Origin: Eublepharis macularius
Taxonomy: Eukaryota > Chordata > Lepidosauria > Squamata > Eublepharidae
Direction of reading: 5' to 3'
DNA: 64,000 nucleotides
Assembly (NCBI RefSeq): GCF_028583425.1
Contig: NC_072802.1
Location: forward strand, 18,733,926-18,797,925
Shown here: positions 9,376-22,376 of the stretch, in pieces
Position numbering within the stretch: position 1 is the stretch's first letter
Layout of the letters: the number at the start of each line of letters is the position of its first letter
Translations under genes and position numbers: made by a program
The notes under the pieces: generated by a model
Seen by the model: only the letters and a program-made list of their open reading frames with translations
Database searches by the model: none
Told to the model about the DNA's origin: nothing

Positions 9376-10755
9376 TAAACTAACTACAGGTAACACACAA
9401 TGTTTGCTGGACTCATTCGCTTATAACATTTCTATTGTCTTCTCTTGGGTACACAGAACAGTTAATCCCTAAATTTTTATTCTTGAGGTGAATATTGGCC
9501 TTTCCTCAACCTCATGATTCTTACAGTGTGAAAGTGAGCATCTCCAGAAACCACAAATCTTTTGTCATTTTCCCTCAGAGACTGGGCCCTGACCCCTGAG
9601 ACAGCTACAGTCTCTTCTTCACATAGTTACTATGCTACCCAGCTTTCTCACAGAAGACAGGCTTTCAGACATCCAAAGTCTCCTGAGAAAGGATTTGCAG
9701 CCTACCCCCTATGATCACAAACTCTGTTTAGCCTGCTTTCACCCAAGATAAACTCTGAGACCGGTTCTCTCTAACTTAACACTTTGAGTCAGGATTCCTC
9801 CAGTCTCACTTTCTGAAGGCTCAGACCCTTTCTGATATAAGCAGACAGCTTTTTCTCCCACTCCCCCACCCCTGGTTTTTCAGCCATCCATAGGCCCTTA
9901 TTGACTGTCCACACACCAAACGGGCAAACAGTTGCTTGGTGACTGACAGAAAGTGCTAGCCGTCCGACCCCCTTCTTTACACATAACCCCCTTGCCATAA
10001 GTCCTAGACACTGCCTGGCCCCAGACAGAGCAGATGCTGGCTGGCCTGGCAACTGGAAAGTTACCAAGCCATGAGGCATAGGGGGAATGACTAACTGTCA
10101 GTCCTCCGTACCCCAGAAAGCAATCTCATCCCAGATAGTCATATCAGACCTTTCCCAAGTTATTGTCCTAGCTCCGGACAAACCATTTGGCCATTGTTTT
10201 GGGGCAAAGATGTTAGTTTTCTTCCAGGTTATGTTTTGCCCTATAATTGGGCTGTCCAGCCATTTGCTCAGTGTGCGTGCGTCCTGGATCCATACACCCA
10301 CCCTCAAGTTTGCTTGAGCCTTCTCCTTCCCAGTAAAAGGCTGGTCATTTTGCTGCTATTCCCATGGTCCCCTCCTTCTTCAGGACTGGTAATTATCATT
10401 CTTCCTAACTACTTCCCATTTTCCTCCCTGTTTTTCCTAGTTAGCCTTGTATGTGCACTGTGTATGGTTTTCATGTTTGCCTTTTATTTCTCTTAATTAA
10501 AAAAAAACCTTTCCTGTTGAACGTCTGCCTAATTTATTTGAGAGTTCTCTAAAGGAACAATCCCTGTATACATCGGTGGAGATTCCTAGTTACCCCCTCT
10601 TGCTTATCTAATTTAATGCTAATTCCCCCAACTAATTAAGGAGACTTATTTGGGTAACAAAAAGGGAAGAACTTTTCCTCATCTGTCACACCTGGCACCT
10701 CCAAATTGGTTTTCAAAGTTTTTAGGTATTAAAATTTGCTAAAGGTTCTCTGCCT
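9376..10755. other. intergenic, no gene recognised
   Basis: No gene or confident repeat was recognised. The stretch from about 10080 to 10690 has a T-rich 3' part with a run of A after 'tctcttaatt' and might be an old retroviral long terminal repeat remnant, but no paired ends or target duplication are visible. Confidence 0.4.
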
Positions 10756-10759
10756 CATA

Positions 10760-10845
10760 ACTTTGACAGCTGCTGGCTGTTGGAGGACGCAGCACTGGGC
10801 AAGATGGACCAGGTATCTGACCCAGTAGAAGGCAACTTTGTATGT
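10760..10845 (+). mobile_element. tRNA-derived SINE (GTGGCTCAGTGGTAGAGC family), 3' part
   Basis: Reads 'gctgctggctgttggaggac ... gatggaccaggtatctgaccc ... agaaggcaactttgtatgttca', the 3' domain and end of the same SINE family as 59620-59812. Confidence 0.55.
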
Positions 10846-10849
10846 TCAA

Positions 10850-12030
10850 TAGATAAGGAGTAAAACAGGTTGCATCAAGATGGTGCTGTCAGACATAAAG
10901 TATGATCTAGTACAGTTGTTTTAAAAATACCCTGCATCTTATAGAAAGATGGGAAACAGCAGTAGAACAGCCAGCCAGATTTTGAGGGAACGAATGAATG
11001 ACATTCTACCCAGTCTGTGAAAGTCAGACATCGGGTATAAATGTTGTGTACCATCTACTGCTCCAATGTAGTTGCTTAGCTTGAAATTGAGATTGCCAAG
11101 CCCTTGTTAGCTGCTAGTTATCTTGGGGGACTGTAGAGAGAACTGGTGAGGATGCTGGACCATGGCCACTGAATGCTTGCACACTGTCCCCCTTGCCACT
11201 GCCAGGATATTCTTTTGCCACGGATGCTACTTTTTCTGCAGTGCACTTGCCTCTAGGTCGACAAAGCAGGAGGAGGTGGGAGCAGGCATGGTCTCTCTGG
11301 GTCTGTCTGTGGCCCCCAAACTTGCACTTGCCGACCTGTAGTGCAAGTATTACTAGTGCTACGTCTGTCTTGTCTCTATATTCCAGCTTATCCTCTTTTG
11401 GAACGAATAAGTAGTTTGTTACAGAACGCTGGGATCTTTGTATTCATAGCAGATATAACAACTTTGTTAATTGCCACTTAATTTTGAAATGAAAGATATT
11501 TGTTAGTTAATTTGTCAAAAACACTGTGGCAGGGTAGCTAAAAATAAAGCAGTCCGCTGTGTTGATAGTGGGGAGGACTTTACATTTTAATTCTACAATG
11601 AAATGGGCTTCCTTGGCCTCTGGATCACACGGGAATGGCTTATTTGTTTCTCTTGGTCCCTAAAAAGCATGCCTCCTTTGAACTCATGTCCACCTGTCAC
11701 TTGATTCTTCCTGCAGATTAGAAAAACAGACTACACTAAGCAGCGTTGGTGTTCTGGATAATACGGAATCCTGGTCTATGAAAGCTCATTCTCACATGCA
11801 AGTCACCACTTGATGCTACCCTTATCAAGTGTTTGACTTGCAAGTGTAAATTGGTGGCAAATGCTGGGGAGAATAGTAAATATGCAGAGCTCAGGACAGT
11901 TGCAAGGGACCCAGTGCCCTGGGAGGATTCATCACCCGAGGCCGACAAGTTGCCTCTACCACCCTTGCTGTCTCACTACCTTGTCCTCTTCCCTCTCTCT
12001 CTGAGGAGAAGCGAGTGAGTCAGTGAGTTT
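10850..12030. other. intergenic, no gene recognised
   Basis: Ordinary mixed-composition DNA. No splice-framed exon, RNA gene or repeat with recognisable ends was found. Confidence 0.4.
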
Positions 12031-12032
12031 AT

Positions 12033-12165
12033 ATACCATCTGAAAGGACTCTTGCTGCTGTATTTTCAACCAAAATTTCCCCAGCATCTTCAAGGGGAGC
12101 ACCATATAGAGTGTGTTGCAGTAGTCAGGTCCTTAAGGAGTCTCAGTGGGTCTACCCTATGGTAA
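12033..12165 (-). mobile_element. L2/CR1-like LINE fragment
   Basis: Includes 'ccccagcatcttcaagggga' and 'agagtgtgttgcagtagtca', a segment that recurs in L2-type LINEs (compare 1690-1740). The fragment is short and old. From 12166 to 12720 nothing further is recognised. Confidence 0.5.
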
Positions 12166-12725
12166 TGGGTATATAATCATCATTAACTAGCAACAAGCTA
12201 CTAAGGTGGTCATGGATAATTATTGGATGAATTATTTACACTGAGAGATACACGTGAATGCTTTGAATATGTTAGATTCATTACTTTATCGTTTTAATAA
12301 TTGACTTGTAGAGGCATGCAATTGTGTTTGGTAATCCTTGCAGTTTGGGAGAATACATCTTTACATGACATGTTCTTGACAAAGACTCTTTGAAACAAGG
12401 AAGCTAGCCAGCTCCTCATTGAGTGGTGGCCGTGGGGTTTTTCCTCTCCTGAAAAAGAAACAAACACTATAGACTTACCTTAAAGACTGTACAACTCAGG
12501 GTTTTGAAATGAATGTTATTTATTAAGGATGTATTTTGTATTGACTATCTAAAATTTTATGTGTATTTGATCACTGCTTACATATTTGTTGACACCTTAC
12601 ACTTTACACCATCATTTTTATAAGACTGTATGGAGGTTGCATCCACTGACTATTGATATAAATTATATTATGCATTTGTGACCTTAGAGTCTCTGTGATA
12701 TATCTTGAGTACTGGTATAAACACA

Positions 12726-13027
12726 GAGCCCCATGGTGCAGAGTGGTAAGCTGCAGTACTGCAGCCCAAGCTCTACTCAGAACCTGAGTTCAATCCTGGC
12801 GGAAGCCGGGTTCAAATAGCCAGCTCAAGGTTGACTCAGCCTTCCATCCTTCCGATGTCAGTAAAATGAGTACCCAGTTTCCTGGGAGTAAAGTGTAGAT
12901 GACTAGAGAAGTCAATGGCAAACCACACCCTAACAAAAGTCTGCCAAGAAAATGTCGTGATGCAATGTCCCCCCATGGGTCAGCAATGACTCAGTGCTTG
13001 CACAGGGGGACTACCTTTACCTTTTTT
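12726..13027 (+). mobile_element. tRNA-derived SINE (GCAGAGTGGTAAGCTGCAG family)
   Basis: A full-length, roughly 300-bp copy. The head has 'gtgcagagtggtaagctgcag' (A box region) and 'gagttcaatcc' (B box). The middle has 'caaggttgactcagccttcc' and 'gtaaaatgagtacccagttt'. The tail has 'gtcagcaatgactcagtgct' and ends 'acctttacctttttt'. Two more copies lie at 18916 (minus) and 50559 (plus). Confidence 0.85.
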
Positions 13028-13646
13028 ACTGATATCAACATGATGAAATATTTATGCTATGGCTTTGATTTGTTATTAGTCAGTTGGTCATGGTGGGACA
13101 CACTCCTAAGTGGGCAGCAGTCCATGGTGATAGCTTGGAGCAGCTGCTTCTTGCTCTCCTGCCCTCTTCATCTACATGGCCAGCTTGAGGGGTGGGCAGC
13201 AGTTTACACTGCTAATAACTCCCCACTTGTTCCAGCTGGGTGATGGATGGAAAGAGGACTGAGCTAGTTAGTGAAGATGGAGGCACAGAAGGAACTTTGC
13301 TCAGGACCCCTCAACATCTGGAACCACCTCTGCTCACCTCATTCTGCTGCATGCATAACTTGAGAGAGTGGGCTAGAACCCCTAAAATCTTGCTGAGAAT
13401 TCTGGGGTGTACTCTCAGTTTGTATGGAGAAGTAATTGGCCATAACAGAAGCATCATGGAAGCCCGAGATCTTCACTGTGCTTCTGGCCAGTGTCACTTG
13501 GATGTTGCCCCCCCTACATGGCCTGGACCTGGCTCAAGCATGGAAATCCTCTAGCATGCAATGGCTATTGGTAGGATCTCGTAGAGGGACAGGAGGAAGC
13601 ATCCAAGGCACCTGGTTTCAATACCAGAATACCTTTCCCAGATAAT

Positions 13647-13793
13647 GGCTGATTCCGCACACGTTGGATAATGCACTTTCAATGCACTTTATCAATCGTT
13701 TGAGGTGGATTTTTTGTTCCGCACACGAAAAAATCAATTCCAAATGATCTATAAAGAGGATCAGAAGTGCATTATCCAACGTGTGCGGAATCT
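13647..13793. mobile_element. foldback MITE with GATTCCGCACACG ends
   Basis: Two inverted arms of roughly 30-40 bp: GATTCCGCACACGTTGGATA at 13651-13670 and its reverse complement ending at about 13792, with 'atgcacttt' repeated inside each arm. It is about 147 bp and non-coding. Superfamily is uncertain, possibly PIF/Harbinger-like by analogy with 32107-32981. Confidence 0.7.
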
Positions 13794-13879
13794 GTTTCAT
13801 TGAATTTTTTTGTCAGTGTTAGAACTTGATTCCTGTGAGTCCCTTTGGAAGTCCGTTTATGCTTAAAAAGCAGTATATA

Positions 13880-15190
13880 AGTATTGACTTTATAACTTAT
13901 CAAGATATGATAAATTCTCAAGGAAAGATAAAATCATGGCATGAAATTTGCGACGAAGGAAAGAAAATACAACGGCTGACATATCTCCAGGCGGTCTCCA
14001 GACTAAAGGAAGCTCTCAAGGATTATAGAGGTCAATTGAGGGATCTTACTGATTCTGAGAAGATAATCACGCAGAAAAAGAATCACTTTCTGGGACACAT
14101 TTACAAACTTTTACTTCAATACGATACCAAAACAGAACAAGTTAAAACTTGTATGATAAAATGGATGCAAAATTTTGGAGAAGAAATAACATTTCAACAA
14201 TGGGAAAATTTATGGATTAAGGGCATAAAATTTACAGCTACACTTAGAGAAAATTGATATGTTTTTTAGATGGTACATTACACCAAAAGATATTTTAAAA
14301 ATGGACAAGAAATATGTAGGGTTATGCTGGAAATGTAAGGACGCAGATGGTTCCTTCTTTCATATGGGGTGGACATGTAAAAAAAGTAAGAAATTTTGGA
14401 AAGAAATACATGCTGAGATTCAGAAGATTTTAAAAATTAACTTTGCTATGAAACTCCAGACCATGCTGTTGGGAATTAAACCAGGTGATGTGGACAGAAC
14501 ATTACATGAACTATTTCGATATTTGCTGACGGTGGCAAGAGTGGTAATGGCAAACAAATGGAAAGAAGGAGAATGCCCAACCAGGGAAACTTGGAAGGAC
14601 AAAATGTCAGAATATGTGTGATGGCAAAATTGAATTTGAAGAGAAATGGGGAAAATACTTTGCTTATAACGGATAAAATTTATAAGATGCTTTAGTTCTG
14701 CAGATTTGAAAACGATTGTATTGTGATATATTTGATAACTCGATTGTAAAATAATTAGTGATATAAAGATAATAGATTTTATAAACATTGGCAAAAAATC
14801 AATTACAGCAATTTACAGTTATGTAAAGCGTTAATGAAAATATGGAGTAGAAATAGGTTAGAACTCTTAATAATACTTTATTTTAAGGCTATCAAAGGTG
14901 GTGATAATCAGTTATATTAAGTAATAAGCAGTGTTAATGTTAATTGTTTTCTCTCTCTCTTTATTATTAGTAGAATAACAGGTAGAAATAGGTTAGAACT
15001 TTGTAAGTGTTGCTTATTCTGGAAAAATATTCAACAGCTATTTCAATATCCATAAGGGTCATGACTCTGGTATTTCATGTTTTAATAATCCTTGTAGCAC
15101 ACAGTTTTATATCTGTTTGTCCCCCTTTCCCCCCTCTTTTCTTTATCGCTTTTTTGCGTTAATAAAAAATAATTATTAAAAAGTAGTATA
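13880..15190 (+). mobile_element. L1-clade LINE, 3' end of ORF2 plus 3' UTR
   Basis: Plus-strand frames 13889-14257 and 14259-14621 encode the C-terminal part of an L1 ORF2 protein, including 'WHEICDEGKK', 'FFRWYITPKDI' and the late zinc-knuckle-like C-W-K-C ... H-M-G-W-T-C block near 14320-14375. The two frames are offset, so there is at least one frameshift. A T-rich 3' UTR ends at about 15185 in 'aataaaaaataattattaaa'. The flanks AAAAAGCAGTATA (left) and AAAAAGTAGTATA (right) look like a 13-bp target duplication with one mismatch. This is a 5'-truncated, dead insertion. Confidence 0.8.
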
Positions 15191-15632
15191 AAAATGTGAC
15201 AAATAAAATAAAGATGGGGTGCTTAAGGGTACATACGTTTGAGCCATATTTTTAAATGGAGATTAAAAACTGGAGGAGGGAGAAGAGGAATTAACCGTAG
15301 GCTGATTTGGGAGTTTGGTTCTGGTCTGTAACTCATAGATGTGCCAGATTCTGTTTTGCAAGACTGTTTGTGTATCATTTGTTTTATGTTTTTTGATCAC
15401 TGACAATTTTATAATTTTTGTAATAATTTGGCTAATTACATCTGTTTCCATTGCCCTTTGCTAAAGAAATTATGGTATTTATTGTTGCATACATCTGTTT
15501 AGCAAATAATGTCTCAGGAGGTAATTGTTAACATGTTGTGGTATATGCTATATGGATTTGCTGGCTTAATGTGGATTATGCTTTTTACTAGAAACAAAGC
15601 TTCTTGTGCAAATAAATACAATGGGCTCTAGA
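15191..15632. other. AT-rich intergenic sequence
   Basis: No gene or repeat was recognised. The composition is strongly AT-rich and changes abruptly to the G-rich minisatellite at about 15630. Confidence 0.4.
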
Positions 15633-16310
15633 AAGCTGGGGCTGGGGGGGCAGGTCTGAGGAGGGATGGCAGGTGGAGGGGCAAGGGGAGGTCTGGGGAG
15701 ACTTGAAAGGCAGCAGGGATCTGGGGAGGATTGGCAGGTAGGGGGGCAAGGGGGTCGGGGGGGCTCAGAGGCAGGAGGGGTCTCTGGAGGATTGGCATGT
15801 GGAGGGGCAAAGGGGGGTCTGGGGAGGGCTCAGAGGCAGGAGGGGTCTGGGGATGGCTGGCAGGTGGAGGGGCAAGGGGGGTCTGGGGAGGGCTCAGTGG
15901 CAGGAGGGGTCTGAGGAGGATTGGCAGGTGGAGGGGCAAGGGGGTCTGGGGAGGGCTCAGAGGCAGGAGGGGTCTGAGGAGGATTGGCAGGTGGAGGGGC
16001 AAGGGGGTATGGGGAGGGCTCAGAGGCAGGAGGGGTCTGAGGAGGATTGACAGGTGGAGGGGCAAGGGTGGTCTGGGGAGGGCTCAGAGGCAGGAGGGGT
16101 CTGAGGAGGATTGGCAGGTGGAGGGGCAAGGGGGTCTGGGGAGGGCTGAGAGGTAGGAGGTGTCTGGGGAAGATTGACAGGTGGAAGGGGTCTGGGGAGG
16201 GCTGAGAGGCAGGAGGGGTCTGGGGAGAATTGGCAGGTGGAGGGGCAAGAGGGGGTCTGGGGAGGATGGAGACGCAGGAGGGGTCTGGGGAGGGCTGGCA
16301 GGTGGGGTGT
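15633..16310 (+). repeat. G-rich minisatellite, about 63-bp unit, ten to eleven copies
   Basis: The unit reads roughly 'caggaggggtctgaggagga' then 'ttggcaggtggaggggcaag' then 'ggggtctggggagggctcag'. Unit starts at 15901, 15964, 16027 and 16091 give a period of 63-64 bp. The plus strand is almost devoid of C and rich in GGGG runs, so G-quadruplex formation is plausible. Open frames in all phases of both strands (proline-rich on the minus strand) are a by-product of composition. Confidence 0.9.
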
Positions 16311-16690
16311 GGACCCAGGGAGGGCGGGCAGAGTGGGCACACTCTACCCGCCACATCCCTGGCTCCAGCAGACCTCGCAGGGCTGCGGGCAGATTGCTTG
16401 CACCCCCTCGCCCTGGGTCCACGGAGGGCGGTGCGCCACGGCTCCAGCGGGCCTTGCAGGGCTGCAGGTGGATTGCTCCCACCCCCTCACCCTGGGTCCA
16501 CGGAGGGCGGTGTGCCTTGCAGGGCTGTGGGGGCTCCCCCGGGGCTTGCAGGCACGCCACCCTTTCCACGCGACCGCCACCACTGCCGCCGCCCTCCACC
16601 TCCTCGGCTACGAAGCCCGGCGGCAATGGGCCAGGCCGACTCGCCCTCCCCTCCGCCGCTAGCAGCGCCCTCCGGAAGCATCATTCCACG
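16311..16690 (+). repeat. GC-rich region with a partial roughly 80-bp tandem repeat
   Basis: Two adjacent copies share 'ccctgggtccacggagggcg' (about 16410 and 16492) and 'cttgcagggctg' blocks. It follows the minisatellite directly and may be its GC-rich parent locus. No coding signal was recognised. Confidence 0.6.
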
Positions 16691-16920
16691 GTGCCCTTTT
16701 ATTCTGGTGCGTCCACACATGCGCACCAGCATAAATGTGCATCGTCGGAAAGACACTAAGGGAATTATATAGTAGGATGTTGCTTTCTAAAATTCCGATA
16801 CATAAAGAGGGGGAGAGCAAGGCATGATAACCATGTGTTGTGGGTTACAGGAGTAATTTTTTACAGGCGGAACATGAAGCTTCACCCTATGCTGCCTTAG
16901 GACATGCATCTTAGGAAAAA

Positions 16921-17045
16921 TGACTGCTTTCACACACACTGAATAATGCACTTACAATCCACTTTTGGTGCACTTTGAAGCTGGATTTTACTATGTGAAA
17001 TGGGAAACTCCACTTGCAAACTAAAGTGCATTGAGAGTACAACCC
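16921..17045. mobile_element. MITE-like fragment with TTCACACACACTGAATAATGC end
   Basis: Begins 'actgctttcacacacactga' and contains 'aatgcacttacaatccactt' with a weaker inverted echo 'aactaaagtgcattgagagt'. It resembles the arms of the 13647-13793 foldback element, suggesting a related family. The rest of 16691-17370 is featureless. Confidence 0.45.
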
Positions 17046-18915
17046 CCTCCCCCATCTTGTTACTACATGTTACTGCATACTTACTCTGCAACATTTATTT
17101 TACCTGATGTTTAAAACTTCAGACACGCAAGCTCATGTTTACTAACATTTTTAAATAGATAGGGGAAAGGAGGACAGTCCTTTGATCTTCTTTCAAGAAA
17201 GGCTATTTTGTTGTACTGGTTTGGGGAGGCCTGGATACAAATTCCTGCTTGGCTCTTGAATCTCATTGAATAATCTTGGGATATTTGACAGTATTGATGG
17301 GAAACAAAGAAATAGGATCATCCCATTCATGTATGCCACTCAGATCTTGCTGGAGGAACAATAAGTTCATCATCATTCTTCTGTGCAGTCCCACATGGGA
17401 CTGCGCATGCACAGGCCTGCCGATGGAGAATTCTTCTGCGCTTCTTTAGAGCCCCATTAGGGGCCATTGCTCTCAAGCCATGTAGCAACCATTTCCCGCC
17501 CGAATGGTCATGTGACTTAATGAAGAACAACAGCCCCTTCCCTCAGTTCTCTTCTTACCGCCACTTGGAGAAGGACTTCGCCTTTGAGCTCCATTCACTT
17601 TCAGTTTTTGATCGTCTATTTTGCCTTACTTCAATTTTGGACTGACTTTGACTTTGCTTTCCAGTTTCCAATTTGGTCTACGGCTGTCTTTGGTGTGTTT
17701 GACCTGGCTTGTTTGATGATGTTTCTGATGTACAGATTTATCTGCTCTCAGTATGGCATCTAAAGTGCTTTTCAAGTGTTGCTCATTTTTGCAGTACAAA
17801 AACGACCCACACAGATGAGCATGATCTCTGCCTCATGTGCTTGGCTGAGGGACATAATGTTACAGCATGTAAAGTCTGTCAGAAATTCACCTCAAAGGCA
17901 AGGAAAGCAGCACTGTGGGAAAAAGTGCTTGCTGAAAGATCTGTGGCTTAGGCTCCTACGGATAAGGAGCGCTGATTGGAGTTGACTCTGAAAACAGTTA
18001 AGACTTCAGCTACTGCTGAGTGACTCTCTAGAGCTGGATCTGTAACGTCCGCAAAGTTGACTCCACATTCAGATCCGATGGGGAAAAAGCCACACTCTCC
18101 GAAACATATCTTGGATCCAAGAGCTTCGTCAGAACCGATGCCCAAAAAGTCTAAAAAGTAGCACTTGGCTTGGTCGACTTCGACTTTGTCTCATCGCTGT
18201 CATTCTCCATGGCCTGAGTCTTCTGATGACATGGTTTTGATTACTCCTCAAACCCCATCTACTCATCTGCATTCACCCAACCACTCTGTATCCAATGGTG
18301 AACTACTGGAACCGAGGGCAGCTCCATCGATGGAGCAGGCTTGGGACACCATGTCTGGAACCAAGATGGAGTGGTCTCCACACAGGGATCCAACTCTGTT
18401 GGCTGACCCTGCTCATCTTCAACTTAGACAAAAATCTTCGAGGGCATCATCTCCAGCACATTCCCATCACAGTCAACATGGATCCGAGCAGAGAAGACCT
18501 TCGGAGTCGAGGTGATCATTGGCTTTACAGCATCATCATGCCTGTTGTATCCTGGCACCATACTATTGTCAATGGCAAGGAGCTCAATCAGGTCATGATA
18601 TGTCAGATCCGAAGCCTTCTATTTCGACAGGTTGGGGTGGGTTGCCCCCTCAGTTTCCAGCATAGTTACAGTCAACCTACAACTCCAATAAGGAGGATGA
18701 AGAGATGGATCAATCTGAAGTCAGATCTGAGATACCATTGGATCCATCACCTGACGATAATGTTGGCCTGAGTTCTGGGTCACCTTTTGAAGATCTGCAC
18801 ATTTTTTCTGAACAGATGATGGATGGCGAAGGCTTTAGACATTGACATGTCTTCTGCTGGTCCTAAAACTAAAGATAATTTGCTCAGTTGTATTTATAGT
18901 GATTCTCTTGTAATG

Positions 18916-19216
18916 GTAGGTAAAGGTAAAGGTAGTCCCCTGTGCAAGCACCGAGTCATTGCTGACCCATGGGGGGGATGCTGCAACACAACATTTTCTT
19001 GGCAGACTTGTTACAGGGTGATTTGCCATTGCCTTCCCCAGTCATCTACACTTTACCCCCAGGAAACTGGGTATTCATTTTACCAACCTCAGAAGGATGG
19101 AAGGCTGTGTCAACCTTGAGCTGGCTATTTGAATCTGGCTTCTGCCAGGATTGAACTCAGGTTGTGAGCAGAGCTTGGGCTGCAGTACTGCAGCTTACCA
19201 CTCTGTGCCACAGGGC
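18916..19216 (-). mobile_element. tRNA-derived SINE (GCAGAGTGGTAAGCTGCAG family) inside the DIRS-type element
   Basis: Reverse complement of the family at 12726-13027, complete from the 'ggtaaaggtaaaggtag' 3' tail (left) to the 'ctctgtgccacagggc' head (right). It interrupts the DIRS-type element and so post-dates it. Confidence 0.83.
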
Positions 19217-22200
19217 AGTAGCTTTCCCTACTTCCTGATTTTGGAGGGCCTTGAAGAGATTGTGAACAAAGTGTGGAAGGTGCCTACAGAGCTTTCAGCA
19301 ACATCGAAGAGAATAGAGCAGATGTTTAAAATTAAGCAGGACACTTGGCAATCTCTGATTAAGTACCCTCCTCCCTCTTCACTGGTTGCAGAAGAGGTTC
19401 AACAGCATAAGTCTGGGTCTCATTCCACTCCACCAGACAAAGAGGGAAAGAAGATTGACAGCATGAAATGGAGGCAGTATTCTGTGTCGGCCTTAAATTT
19501 GTATATCACAAACTATCAGACAATAATGGCTGGATACCAGTTATACTTGTGGGACAAGCTGTCCTCATATATATTGGATCTCCCAGAGGACAAGAAAACA
19601 TTCGAGTCCCTGCTTCAAACAGAGGCTATTCTCTGACAGACTGGCACCTTTTCTCCCTGACTGGGAGTTAATAACATGTGACTCTTGGGTCTTAACTATT
19701 GTTAATTGTGGTTATGGATTAGAGTTTGTGGAGCTTCCTGATTGCACTTGGCCACCAGGGGCTGTCAACAATACTTTGGTTGAGTCAGAAGCCAAGATTC
19801 AAACTCTCCTGGCTAAGGGTGCTATTCAAGAGGTGCAAAGTGCAGAAGTGGTACCAGGGGTTTTTTTCACGGTTCTTTCTGGTGCCCAAGAAGGATGGGG
19901 GACTCCGTCCTATCTTAGGTTTAAGTGGCTTGAATGCCTTTCTTAAGGTGTCAGAATTCAAGATGGTCACTCTATCATCTGTGTTACCCTTGTTGAAGCA
20001 CGATGATTGGTTTGCAGTCCTTGATCTTAAGGATGCATATTTTCATATCGCTGTCAGAATGGAATATCATAAATACCTGTGCTTTCTTTACCAAAACAGG
20101 GTTTTCATTACAAGGTGCTCCCTTTTGGGTTGACTACTACGCCAAGGGTGTTCGCTAAATGTGTGGCAACTGTGGCCTTTCTCAGGAAGCAAGGGTGTGC
20201 TATATTTCCACATTTAGATGATTGATTAATGGTAGCGAGTTCAAGGGAACAACTGATGCAAGGTGTAGATCTCATGGTACACACTTGTGCACGTTTGAGG
20301 CTACTAATAAATTTTGACAAGTCCAAACTTGAGCCCAGTCAGACTGTTTCCTACATTGGAGCAGTACTAGACTCACTCCTATGGCTATGATCTTAAGTTT
20401 TTCAAAGAATCGATTCCAAACTGTTCACAAAATGCAGTGTCTATTAAGGCATATGGTAGCTGCCACATCGGTGGTCCCTTTTGCCAGACTCAATATGAAG
20501 ACACTGCAAAATTGGTTTGTGAGGAAGTATAGGCCTGCTGTACAAAGGGTGTGTCCTTTGATGATTCACAACATGATGTTACTGTTAAACCGAATGCATC
20601 ATTACAGGGTTGGAGCACATTGCAACTCAATGTTTGTTCAGGATGTGTGGGAACAGATGATACATATCAGCTTATTGGAATTAAGAGCTATACGCTTTGT
20701 GCTTGTCTCATTTGCAGCTTTCCTCCAAAACCGAAATGTGTTGGTCCAAACAGACAACACTATGGTGATGTACTATGTGAACCAACAAGGTGGCACTGTA
20801 TCCCTCATGCTCTGCAAGGAAGTTACGATTATTTGGGAGTGGGCAATTTCGAACAATGTGTCCCTCCATGCTTTTCATATTGCAGGTTCAGACAATGCAA
20901 AAGCAGATGTCCTCAGCAGGGTGCTGGTGTCAAACCATGAATAGTCCATGAACGATATTTATGTACTTCCCATAATTCGATCTGTGGGGTACACCAGAGA
21001 TAGATGTGTTTGCAACATCAGAGAATGCCAGGGCAGGAAGCGACCATCTGTCCATTGGACGAACAAGCTACATTACATTCCACTTATTGCAAGGGTACTT
21101 TGCAAGATAGAGAGGGACAACACCAGTTGCATCCTAATAACACCATTCTGGCCCAGACAAGTGTGGTTACCCAAACTTCTTGAGCTGTCCAGATGGACAT
21201 ATGTCAGGTTACCCCAGCAGCCAGATGTCCTGCTTTGTGGGACAGTATTCCACCATGAGCTGAACACTCTGCACCTGACAGCGTGGCGAACTCGCCGCCG
21301 TCTTTAAATTTTTCTATGCAGGTACAAGTCCTCCTAAATGCTAGGAGAACATCGACTAGGCAGTCTTAGGAAGCTAAGTGAATACATTTTTCTGCTTGGG
21401 CAGTGTCCAAAGGGGTTGTCTCTGTTGATTGCCCTCTGAACTTGATGTTTTACTACCTTTGTGAGTTAAAAGCTCAGGGTCTGATGGTGACATTAAAAGT
21501 GCACTTGGCAACTATTTCTGCTTTTCACCTGTACATTGAAGAACAAACTGTTTTTTCCCATTTAAAATTTTGCCAGTTCTTGAAGGGAATATATAATGTT
21601 TACCCACCTGTATCGCCACCAGTTCCCCAGTGGTCCTTATTGCTTGTGTTGGCACAATTTATGTTGCCGCCCTTTGAACCATTAGCCACGTGTCCTTTGG
21701 ACCTGCTGTCTTACAAAGTGGCATTTCTGGTTGCCATCACCTCAGCTACGAGGGTAAGCAAATTGGTAGCACTTAGATCTGATCCTCCATTTTTGAAGTT
21801 CCATACTAATAAGGTGGTACTTAGGCCCAGCCTTCAATTTTTGCCAAAGGTTTTAACTGCCTTCCATCTGACACAGGATATTTCCTTGCCAGTGTTCTTT
21901 CCTAACCCAGTAGAGAAAGGAGAATGAAGTCTGCACACATTAGACTTGAAAAGAACTTTGGCTTTTTATTTAGACAGAACAAACGTTTTTTGTACAAGTC
22001 CCCACCTTTTTGTGTGTTTTGGAGGCTCAGACAAAGGCAAAAAGGCATCCTCTCAAAAGGTGTCACAGTGGATTGTGCCAGCCATCGAAAAGGCATACAG
22101 CTTGGCTGGGGTACCGCGTCCATTCGCTTTGAGGGCTCACTCAACAAGGTCACAAGCAGCTTCCTCTGCTTTCCTCAGGGGTGTCCCTGTTACACACATT

Positions 22201-22376
22201 TGTAAGGCAGCGACATGGTCTTCTGCTGATACATTTGTGAAGCATTATGCTGTTGATGTAAATGCAACTCAGGATGTAGCAGTTGCAAGGGCCATTCAAT
22301 CTTTTTTTCTTGAAGAGAAACAGAAAGTACGATATGGACATACTGGTAACTATGCAACCTTGGTGATTGACATACA

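Noticed and set aside
10080-10690. Possible retroviral LTR
   Set aside because: Some LTR-like layout, but no paired ends, target duplication or recognisable promoter-polyadenylation order. Left unannotated beyond a comment.
13899-14621. A two-exon host gene suggested by adjacent 143- and 120-codon frames
   Set aside because: Both frames match the C-terminal part of L1 ORF2 and are followed by an L1-type 3' end and a target-duplication-like flank.
15628-16772. Glycine-rich (plus) and proline-rich (minus) open frames over the minisatellite
   Set aside because: They arise from a tandem repeat without stops in any phase. There is no start context, splice signal or homology.
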